The position numbers and the translations under genes are program-made. The notes beneath the pieces were generated by a model. That model worked only from the letters and a program-made list of their open reading frames with translations, did not search any database and had not been told where the DNA came from. 13,997 nucleotides of DNA from positions 1 through 13,997 of the forward strand of contig JBNMJK010000058.1 of the NCBI GenBank assembly GCA_050873765.1. The letters are read 5' to 3'. Of the stretch, positions 1-6,615 are shown in pieces. This stretch comes from Sodaliphilus sp050873765. GTDB lineage: Bacteria > Bacteroidota > Bacteroidia > Bacteroidales > Muribaculaceae. Position 1 is the stretch's first letter. Every line of letters begins with the position of its first letter.

Positions 1-2256
1 ACGTTGATGTATGATATGTTGTCCGATTTTCAACTCATCAATCTGGTGAGTGCTGTATTCGCCCCCTTTTGCAGGTGATGATTGTGAAGCGGCAGTATGT
101 TGCTGCTTTGTTTTTGACAAAGGGGTTAGCCTAGCATGAGGCACGCTGACTTTCGCCATCGTAGCACTTTCTTGATTAGTGGCGTAAGTGTTGATAAAGT
201 GGCCTGATGACCTATGGCTTACTCTTTCATCTTGATTAGAATAAGATGGAAAACGATTGATTCGCTGCACATATTTCGAATCTATCTCATCAAGAAAGGG
301 GCTCGGATTTGCAGGAGATATTTTTCCGGCAATAGTATGTTGTGAAGCGTATGTGATAATACAGTTGTCCTTAGCTCTTGTGATTGCCACATAAAACAAT
401 CGTCGCTCTTCCTCAATTTCTTTCAATGAGCCTTGACTTTTCGATGAGGGAAAGAAATCATTTTCTGCACCAAATATGAATATATTTGAAAACTCAAGAC
501 CTTTAGCTGCATGAACCGTCATCAGCGTAACTGTATTATCACTATGTTCTGATTCTTGGTCCTGGTCGGTAGATAGCGAGACTTCTGTCATAAAATCGCA
601 AAGTGATATGCTGTCGCCTTCAAATTCTTGTTGATTTTTAACAAATAATTCAGCGCTGCCGACGAGTTCCTCTAAATTCTGCACTCGGCTTACATTCTCA
701 GGCGTATCATCATTTGCAAGTACGTCGATCAATCCTGTTAGCTTAATGATTTCTCTAACCGCTTCATAAGCATTTTCAGAAGAATCGTTCACCTTAATCA
801 GTGATTCAACCAATGATTTGAATCCTTGGAGTTTAGATACCGTGCCTTTATTTAGTTGTGCGCCATATAGTACAGGATTGGTTAAAATTGACCAAATACT
901 TTTATTATGGTTGTTGGCAGCCGCTTGCAATTTGTCAACGGTGGTTTGCCCAATTCCACGTTTGGGATAATTAATCACTCGTCGTAATGCTTCGTCGTCA
1001 TCGGGGTTGATCACGAGTCTGAAATAAGCCACAGCATCTTTCACTTCCTTTCTCTGATAGAAAGCTGTGCCGCCATAAATGCGATAGGGTATAGGCATTC
1101 GCGTGTTACCATGAGTGTCTTTTGCGCCACCAGAGGATAATGCGCGTTCCAAGATTCGCGACTGGGCATTTGTTCGATAAAGCACAGCAAAATCACTCCA
1201 GTTATACGACAATCTTTGTTTTAGTGAAATGATTGCGTTGGCAATATAAAAAGCCTCGTCATAATCGCTTTGGAATTGCTTGATTTTGATTTTCTCGCCA
1301 ACAGCATTTTCTGAAAAAAGCGATTTTTTTATTTGTTCAGTATTTTTCTCAATGAGAGAATTGGCAGCTAAAGTGATATTCTGTGTGGAACGGTAATTCT
1401 GCTCCAATCTGAATATTTTCAATGTAGGGTATCTTTTTTGGAGGGTAAGTATGTTACTGATGTTAGCACCTCGAAAAGAATAGATGCTCTGAGCATCATC
1501 TCCTACAGCAAAGATGGATTGATGCTCTTTTGCCAATTGGTAAACGATATGGTCTTGTGCAAAGTTTGTGTCCTGATACTCGTCAATTAGAATTGTCTTG
1601 AAAAAATCCTGATATTGCCTCACCACCTCTGGATTATCTCGGAAAAGAATATTTGTATAGAACAGCAAATCATCGAAATCCATAGCCCCAGCTATTCTGC
1701 AACGCTCCCAATATCTACTGTAGATTTCAGCAATACGAGGACGCATACATTGCTCATCTTCTTTAACCAAATAGGCATTTTGGGCGTAATCTTTTGGCGA
1801 ATATAAAGCGTTTTTCATTATGGATATACGATTCAACACCGCAGATGCCTTGTACTTTTTGTCATCAAGTTTCATTTCTTTTATGATATGCTTGATGAGA
1901 GCTGTGGAGTCGGGAGTGTCATATATCGTGTAATTGCTTTTAAATCCAATGAAAGAGGCATTATATCTCAGTATTTTTGAGAAAATAGAATGGAATGTGC
2001 CCATCCACAATTTTGACGCCACCTGTTCACCCACCAGTCTTGAAACACGCTCACGCATTTCGTCAGCGGCTTTGTTGGTGAAAGTCAGAGCCAATATTTG
2101 ATGCGGTTGGTAACCATTATGGAGTAGATGAACTATTTTGTAGGTAAGAACACGAGTTTTCCCCGACCCTGCTCCTGCTATCACGAGTTGTGGGCCGTCG
2201 GAATACACCACGGCATCACGCTGTTGTGGGTTTAGATTTGATAAGTAGTTGTCCAA
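1..2256 (-). CDS. uvrD: UvrD/PcrA-type SF1A ATP-dependent 3'-5' DNA helicase, C-terminus cut off by window edge
   Basis: This is a DNA helicase for repair and replication-fork maintenance. My translation gives 752 codons open to position 1. All SF1A motifs are present: an N-terminal Q-motif (LNPQQRDAV, residues 8-16), Walker A AGAGSGKT (27-34), motif Ia TFTNKAADEM, Walker B DEYQDT (from 225), motif III GDDAQSIYSFRG (from 252), motif IV QNYRST, motif V TVHAAKGLEF (about 578) and motif VI FYVAITRAK (about 620). The visible end, LKIGQHIIHQR, looks like the start of the PcrA/UvrD C-terminal Tudor-like domain, so only some tens of residues are missing. The start is TTG: an in-frame TAA lies 12 nt upstream of it, there is no ATG between, and the next residues DNYLSNLNPQQ match the usual family N-terminus. 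An 11-residue insertion lies near residues 376-389. It follows the nuclease-like gene by 12 nt in the same direction, so the two are probably co-transcribed. PcrA and UvrD cannot be told apart here. Confidence 0.95.
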   Translation of the reverse strand, partial: MDNYLSNLNPQQRDAVVYSDGPQLVIAGAGSGKTRVLTYKIVHLLHNGYQPHQILALTFTNKAADEMRERVSRLVGEQVASKLWMGTFHSIFSKILRYNASFIGFKSNYTIYDTPDSTALIKHIIKEMKLDDKKYKASAVLNRISIMKNALYSPKDYAQNAYLVKEDEQCMRPRIAEIYSRYWERCRIAGAMDFDDLLFYTNILFRDNPEVVRQYQDFFKTILIDEYQDTNFAQDHIVYQLAKEHQSIFAVGDDAQSIYSFRGANISNILTLQKRYPTLKIFRLEQNYRSTQNITLAANSLIEKNTEQIKKSLFSENAVGEKIKIKQFQSDYDEAFYIANAIISLKQRLSYNWSDFAVLYRTNAQSRILERALSSGGAKDTHGNTRMPIPYRIYGGTAFYQRKEVKDAVAYFRLVINPDDDEALRRVINYPKRGIGQTTVDKLQAAANNHNKSIWSILTNPVLYGAQLNKGTVSKLQGFKSLVESLIKVNDSSENAYEAVREIIKLTGLIDVLANDDTPENVSRVQNLEELVGSAELFVKNQQEFEGDSISLCDFMTEVSLSTDQDQESEHSDNTVTLMTVHAAKGLEFSNIFIFGAENDFFPSSKSQGSLKEIEEERRLFYVAITRAKDNCIITYASQHTIAGKISPANPSPFLDEIDSKYVQRINRFPSYSNQDERVSHRSSGHFINTYATNQESATMAKVSVPHARLTPLSKTKQQHTAASQSSPAKGGEYSTHQIDELKIGQHIIHQR

Positions 2257-2268
2257 AATGTGATGTTT

Positions 2269-2718
2269 TTATAGTGCTGTATATTGTGGAATATCTTTTA
2301 AAAATGTGTATGAGCCTCTGTCGTATTCAATGCGGCAACAGAAGTGCTGAATGCCATTAGATACGATAAGATATTTGGCTTTCATCACCATGTTGTATCT
2401 GACGATTTGGTCGAACACGCGCTGAGTTATAGGAATGGAACTTGCTTTATACTCTACTATCACAAAAGGCCGCCCTTCACCATTGGCTACCAGAGTGTCG
2501 CATCTCCGCTTGATGCCATTCTGCAGGAGCGACACTTCGTTGGCCATCAGTGCCGAAGGAAACTTTTTTTCTTCGATTAAAAACCGCACAAAATTCTGAC
2601 GGACCCATTCCTCTGGAGTGAGTGTGATGAAACGCCTTCGCAGAATGTCGAAAATGAGTAAAGCGCCTTTCTCATTCTTTTTTATATTGAACTGATATTC
2701 AGGTAAGTTTAATTTCAT
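2269..2718 (-). CDS. Small PD-(D/E)XK nuclease-like protein of the HsdR N-terminal family (stand-alone)
   Basis: This resembles the stand-alone 'type I restriction enzyme HsdR N-terminal domain' proteins common in Bacteroidota; the function is not established. The start chosen is the ATG at 2718 (149 aa, MKLNLPEYQFN), which is how these proteins typically begin. An in-frame ATG at 2766 would add 16 residues and make 165 aa. Numbered from the longer form, the nuclease core is visible: D90 in RRCDTLV, E105 and K107 in VIVEYKA, and a Q-x3-Y motif (Q120, Y124) in FDQIVRYN. Together these fit the D...ExK...QxxxY pattern of HsdR/RecB-like nucleases. Upstream is the conserved TLTPEEWVRQNFVRFLI block. 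There is no HsdR motor domain and no HsdM or HsdS gene nearby, so this is not a restriction system. It sits 12 nt before the UvrD-like helicase and is divergent from holA, which suggests a DNA-processing role by inference only. Confidence 0.85.
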   Translation of the reverse strand: MKLNLPEYQFNIKKNEKGALLIFDILRRRFITLTPEEWVRQNFVRFLIEEKKFPSALMANEVSLLQNGIKRRCDTLVANGEGRPFVIVEYKASSIPITQRVFDQIVRYNMVMKAKYLIVSNGIQHFCCRIEYDRGSYTFLKDIPQYTAL

Positions 2719-2728
2719 CACTAAAATT

Positions 2729-2742
2729 GATTTGCACAAATC
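2729..2742. promoter_or_regulatory. Short perfect dyad in the divergent nuclease/holA intergenic region
   Basis: GATTTG and CAAATC flank a CA centre, giving 6-bp perfect arms. It lies 11 nt upstream of the preferred nuclease start (2718) and about 50 nt upstream of holA, in the only divergent intergenic region of the window. It could be an operator or only a chance palindrome in AT-rich DNA. No convincing TAnnTTTG promoter box was found here for either gene; the nearest on the minus strand is an imperfect TACGATTTG. Confidence 0.25.
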
Positions 2743-2791
2743 GTAAATTGATTGTAAATTTAACAAAAAATCGGGTAATAGCTATTATACA

Positions 2792-3841
2792 ATGCCACCA
2801 AAAAAAAACGACATCACATATTTTTCACTTAAAAAGGAAATAGAGAATAAGCAATTCCGTCCAATATACCTGCTGCAAGGTGATGAACCATATTATATCG
2901 ACAAATTGTGCGATTTAATCGTGGATCAAGCCTTGACAGAAGATGAGAAGGCCTTTAATTTAACGGTTTGTTATGGTATAGACGTGGAAATGCGTAATGT
3001 GATTGCTGCTTGCAAACAATATCCGGCTATGTCGAATTATCAAGTGGTGGTGCTACGTGAAGCTCAAAATGTGGGAAAAGCGGGTAATAAGCATGCTTCA
3101 GAAATGAATATGCTTCAATTCTATGCACAAAAGCCATTGAGCAGCACCATACTGATTGTGTGTTATAAAGGTGGCTCATTAAAGGCCAACGATTTCACGA
3201 AAGAACTCAAAAAGGCGAATGGCATTATCTTCACTTCTAATAAAATTAGGGATTATGAAGCACCCAAAATTATTAGGGAATACTGCCATTCTGTGGGGGT
3301 AAACATCGACGAGAAGTCAGTTTCGATTTTGGCTGAGCACATCGGTGCTGATTTGTCGCGTCTGTTTGGCGAAATCGACAAGCTAAGACTTCTTGCTATC
3401 AGCTGCAAGAACACTATCACTCCAGAACTCATAGAGAAAAACATTGGCTACAGCAAGGAATTCAATATCTTCGAACTTGAAGATGCTCTTGTAAGCAGGA
3501 ATCAACTTAAAGCTTACCGTATAGTGGATTATTTTCAGAAAAACCCTAAAAATAATCCTTTAGTGCCTGTTTTAGGAAGTATGTTTAATTTCTTCACAAA
3601 TATTTTGCTGATTCAAACGGCAAAAGATAAGTCAGATACTGGATTGATGGAGCAAGTGAATATCCGAACCCCTTTCAGGCTCCGCAAACTGAAAGAGGCT
3701 GCCCAGGCTTTCAGCAAGAGGGCCGCCGTCAATATCATTACTTACATAAGGGATTGTGACTTGAAAAGTAAAGGACAAGGGTCAAGGCAAGATCCTTATG
3801 AACTATTTAAGGAACTTATCTATAAAATACTTCATAGTTAG
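2792..3841 (+). CDS. holA: DNA polymerase III subunit delta (clamp loader)
   Basis: HolA is the delta subunit of the replicative clamp loader. It binds and opens the beta sliding clamp and works with the DnaX (tau/gamma) and delta' subunits. The 349-aa length fits full-length delta. The N-terminal family signature PIYLLQGDEPYYIDKL is at residues 24-39, and no functional Walker A lysine is seen, as expected for delta. The central AAA+-like region includes EHIGADLSRLFGEIDKL (182-198). The C-terminal collar domain begins around FNIFELEDAL (224-233), and the C-terminus carries DPYELFKELIYKIL. The ATG start is followed by the lysine-rich MPPKKND. It is the only plus-strand gene, divergent from the HsdR-N-like gene and convergent with the beta-barrel gene, 24 nt from that gene's stop. 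Recognition rests on the N-terminal block, the NIFELxDAL motif and overall length. Confidence 0.95.
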   Translation: MPPKKNDITYFSLKKEIENKQFRPIYLLQGDEPYYIDKLCDLIVDQALTEDEKAFNLTVCYGIDVEMRNVIAACKQYPAMSNYQVVVLREAQNVGKAGNKHASEMNMLQFYAQKPLSSTILIVCYKGGSLKANDFTKELKKANGIIFTSNKIRDYEAPKIIREYCHSVGVNIDEKSVSILAEHIGADLSRLFGEIDKLRLLAISCKNTITPELIEKNIGYSKEFNIFELEDALVSRNQLKAYRIVDYFQKNPKNNPLVPVLGSMFNFFTNILLIQTAKDKSDTGLMEQVNIRTPFRLRKLKEAAQAFSKRAAVNIITYIRDCDLKSKGQGSRQDPYELFKELIYKILHS

Positions 3842-3865
3842 TAGCCTTTATCAGAATTGTGAACA

Positions 3866-4558
3866 TTACTTCAATCGATAGTAATATCCCAAAGTAACCA
3901 TTATCGACATGGCGTTCGATCCGGAAAAAGGATCTGTCTTTTTACTTGAAAACACATTGTTGAGTCCATAGTAGAATCGTCCTTCCAAATTAAAGGAGTG
4001 CTTCTTGCTTGAAATCCACTCTACACCCACACCAGCCGAAATACCATAGTCGAACCTATTTTTGATGGCTAATGTGAGCTGGTCGTTATATCGGTTTTGG
4101 ATAGGGAAATCGGGGATATTGCCAATATTGTTGTAATCAAAATTTGAATGGGTGCTGGTGGCTATCATATAGCCAATTTCTGGCCCCGCGTTAAAGAATC
4201 CCTTAAAATGCTCGTTACTAAAATAGATGTGAGTGAGAATGGGGATTTGCAGATATGTAAATCGCCTGTTAAACTCAAATGATGTGCCCTCATACTTTTC
4301 TTTCCAACCACGTTGTTCGATGTTAAACTCGGCGATTAGTCCGAAATTCTTTTCTTCTGCATAGCGGAATGTGGCTCCTATCATCAATCCGCCTTGCATA
4401 CTTTGTGGCACAGATGGGTTGAAATTAATTTTTGAGAGGGTATAGCCACCTTTTGCACCAATCGCTATATTAGGTTCATAGTGATTTTGTGCAATTGCTA
4501 CAGATGACGTGATGAGCGTAAAAAGGAGGACAATATTGTATGTGAAAAATTTCAGCAT
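3866..4558 (-). CDS. PorT-like outer-membrane beta-barrel protein
   Basis: This is a 230-aa secreted outer-membrane barrel. A Sec signal peptide is visible (hydrophobic residues about 8-22, cleavage likely after AIA at 23, leaving QNHYEPN). The mature part alternates aromatic and polar strands typical of the OMP_b-brl_2/PorT-like group: AIGAKGGYTLSKINF near the start, then AEFNIEQRGWK (76-86), TYLQIPILTHIYF (101-113) and FFNAGPEIGYMI (121-132). It ends in strands closing with VTLGYYYRLK, an aromatic-rich end suited to BAM-dependent assembly. About eight strands seem likely from the length. The start codon is 1 nt after the stop of the LysM gene, so the two are almost certainly one operon and may be translationally coupled. 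The ligand or role is unknown. True PorT of the type IX secretion system belongs to this broad family, but nothing here shows that this protein is PorT. Confidence 0.85.
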   Translation of the reverse strand: MLKFFTYNIVLLFTLITSSVAIAQNHYEPNIAIGAKGGYTLSKINFNPSVPQSMQGGLMIGATFRYAEEKNFGLIAEFNIEQRGWKEKYEGTSFEFNRRFTYLQIPILTHIYFSNEHFKGFFNAGPEIGYMIATSTHSNFDYNNIGNIPDFPIQNRYNDQLTLAIKNRFDYGISAGVGVEWISSKKHSFNLEGRFYYGLNNVFSSKKTDPFSGSNAMSIMVTLGYYYRLK

Positions 4559-4559
4559 G

Positions 4560-6545
4560 TTACTTTATTATTCTTTCTGACACTTTATTGCCAGAAAAAT
4601 GAACGAGTTCAACACATTTATTGATATATCCGCCCCAATTACTGCTGCGCTGTAGGTCAATGTCCATCTGCACTCCATCGAAATACTTGTGACCGGTAAT
4701 AAATGAACCATCTGACGATAGGGTGGTGATAATGTAAGTTCCGAGATCGAATCCTAAAATTCCAAGAGATGGGGTAGTTGGCAGCATATTCTCATGATAT
4801 GCGGCCTTGAATTTGCGTTCAATCTCTGCACCTCTTTTTTCATTGGCCACAAAGAACCGAGAATAAACATAAGTATTAATCTTTTGTAGAGTGGACTTTT
4901 GATCCTTCATGACAAGATATTCCGGATGACCTAACAAACGAACCTCGCAATCAAAGCGCTTCCCTTTTACTTCTGTGAGAGCTTTTGAAAATTTCAAGAA
5001 AAACTGTTTTGATGACGAGGTGGGTATAAACAGGTAGTTTGAACCGGGATCCATATAAGAAGAAATAGTTTCAAATCCTATTGTGCTAAACACGTCAATA
5101 AAATGGGTTTTAAAGTTGTTGGCTTTTAAATACTGCATCACTTCAGAAATCACATCATTGTCGTCTTCAGACGGGTCTTTAAGAAATACAATTTCATAAT
5201 CTTTAAAATCCGATGAAATCAATTCATTAACCGCAGCAGCTAAATAAGAAGAAGGCATATTTAATTGTATGATTTGCGGATTTGATGCATAATCTTCATT
5301 TTTTGAAGAGAAGCAGTTGATCACGAACACATTATTCTTGATGCCGAATTGGTTGCACCTCTCAAGCTGTTTTGGCTCTGATGGAGCGATAATAGCGTCC
5401 ATATTTTTCATCGAAGGCAGGGCAAGAATGCTGTCGGTGACATTCAGATTGTGCTGTGTGTCATACACGTTGATATTAATTTTCCGGTCGCAATGTTTTC
5501 CGATAGAATCTACTGCCAGCAGAAAACCCTTGTAGAAATCTGTATAAAGATAGGCTTGCCGTGGAGGATTCTCTTTTTGCAGCTGAAATGGCAACACCAT
5601 AGCCACATTGATAACACCATCTTTTTTAGTTTGATGAGCCTTCGTGGCTATATCTGCAATTTTATCTGAATAAGTTTGCTCAAGCTGATGAACAGTGGCA
5701 TCACTGCTGCTGACCGTTTTTGTAGTGACACCATTTTTAGGAATATACACCACACTGCCATTCTTGATTTTCTTCAAATCCGGATTTGCATCTTTCAGTT
5801 GCTTAACCGAAATGTGGTTTGCACTTGCAATCGATTCAAAAGTGTCGGCCTTTTTAGCTACATAATGAGTCATCTGCTTCACATCAGTTTTAACAGAAAT
5901 CTGCTCAGGCGTGTTAGGGCATATTTTGATCACGTCGCCTTCTATAAAGTGATTAGGATAGATGCCAGGATTGAGTTTAAGTAGATTCTCTACCGTTGTA
6001 TTATATTGCTTGGCAATACTATACATAGATTCTCCTTTTGCGATGGTATGAAAGACTTCATTTACTCCTGTAACTGAAGATGCGGAAATAGATTGGTTTA
6101 CAGGTATGACAATCACATCACCTTCTTTTAGATTGGTGTATGCTCCAGGGTTTGCTGCTACAAGATTATCAACGGTGACATTGTATATTTTAGAGATTCC
6201 GTAAAGGCTTTGTCCTTTTTTCACAACATGCAGCACTTTTGAAGTTGGCACTTGCACAGTTGTGTTTTCTTTTTTTGTAGGAGAAAAGTCGGAAACTGGG
6301 AAAAACAGAAGTTGTTTTTTTGTTACTCCTTGTGATGCAGAAGGGTTGTAAAGAAGAATGTCATTGACGGTGATGCCAAGTTTTTGTGCTATACCATTAA
6401 GCGACTCTCCTCCTTTCACTTTATAAAAATAGTATGATTCGTTGCCAAGCACCTTTACCGGTAGATTCAGGTTTGGCTTAGCCAATATTGATACACTGCA
6501 TAAAAAGCTTAAGAAAATAATAAATAAGCATAAACTTTTCATCAT
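4560..6545 (-). CDS. Secreted protein with four LysM repeats and a PBP1-like (periplasmic binding fold) domain
   Basis: The 661-aa protein begins with a signal peptide (MMKSLCLFIIFLSFLCSVSILA, cleavage likely near residue 22). Cys16 is preceded by leucine, so this is not a lipobox and the protein is probably not a lipoprotein. Four LysM peptidoglycan-binding repeats follow at about 38-84, 104-148, 164-209 and 226-270, each with the pattern V-K-GESL-x2-IA...T-x2-L-x3-NP...GD-x-I-x-IP. The fourth is divergent (KKADTFESIA). A linker (about 271-308) leads to a type-1 periplasmic-binding-protein-like domain from about 310 (INVAMVLPF) to about 650. The latter contains DFYKGFLLAVDSI and later GILGFDLGTYII, as in ABC-type branched-chain-amino-acid receptor folds. 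No transporter genes are nearby. By inference it anchors to peptidoglycan in the periplasm and senses a ligand or contacts envelope machinery. It shares an operon with the downstream beta-barrel and has its own promoter candidate at 6593-6600. Confidence 0.92.
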   Translation of the reverse strand: MMKSLCLFIIFLSFLCSVSILAKPNLNLPVKVLGNESYYFYKVKGGESLNGIAQKLGITVNDILLYNPSASQGVTKKQLLFFPVSDFSPTKKENTTVQVPTSKVLHVVKKGQSLYGISKIYNVTVDNLVAANPGAYTNLKEGDVIVIPVNQSISASSVTGVNEVFHTIAKGESMYSIAKQYNTTVENLLKLNPGIYPNHFIEGDVIKICPNTPEQISVKTDVKQMTHYVAKKADTFESIASANHISVKQLKDANPDLKKIKNGSVVYIPKNGVTTKTVSSSDATVHQLEQTYSDKIADIATKAHQTKKDGVINVAMVLPFQLQKENPPRQAYLYTDFYKGFLLAVDSIGKHCDRKININVYDTQHNLNVTDSILALPSMKNMDAIIAPSEPKQLERCNQFGIKNNVFVINCFSSKNEDYASNPQIIQLNMPSSYLAAAVNELISSDFKDYEIVFLKDPSEDDNDVISEVMQYLKANNFKTHFIDVFSTIGFETISSYMDPGSNYLFIPTSSSKQFFLKFSKALTEVKGKRFDCEVRLLGHPEYLVMKDQKSTLQKINTYVYSRFFVANEKRGAEIERKFKAAYHENMLPTTPSLGILGFDLGTYIITTLSSDGSFITGHKYFDGVQMDIDLQRSSNWGGYINKCVELVHFSGNKVSERIIK

Positions 6546-6592
6546 ATCCTGTTTAGTAGTTAGTTTCTATGTTGTAATTTCTTTCTGTACCA

Positions 6593-6600
6593 CAAAGATA
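6593..6600 (-). promoter_or_regulatory. Candidate Bacteroidota -7 promoter box for the LysM/OMP operon
   Basis: The minus strand reads TATCTTTG, an exact match to the TAnnTTTG -7 consensus known from Bacteroidota sigma factors. It lies 47 nt upstream of the LysM start and inside the 70-nt gap after dnaG, which implies a leader of about 40 nt. The -33 TTTG element is not clear. No terminator is seen between dnaG and this site, so read-through from dnaG may also supply the operon. Confidence 0.5.
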
Positions 6601-6615
6601 TAAAAAATAAACTAA

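Noticed and set aside
2269..2766. Type I restriction-modification system suggested by the HsdR-like domain
   Set aside because: Only the small N-terminal nuclease-like domain is present. There is no motor domain, methyltransferase or specificity subunit in the window.
6480..6545. Lipobox at Cys16 of the LysM protein
   Set aside because: The residue before the cysteine is leucine, and a normal signal peptidase I site (ILA) follows, so lipidation is unlikely.
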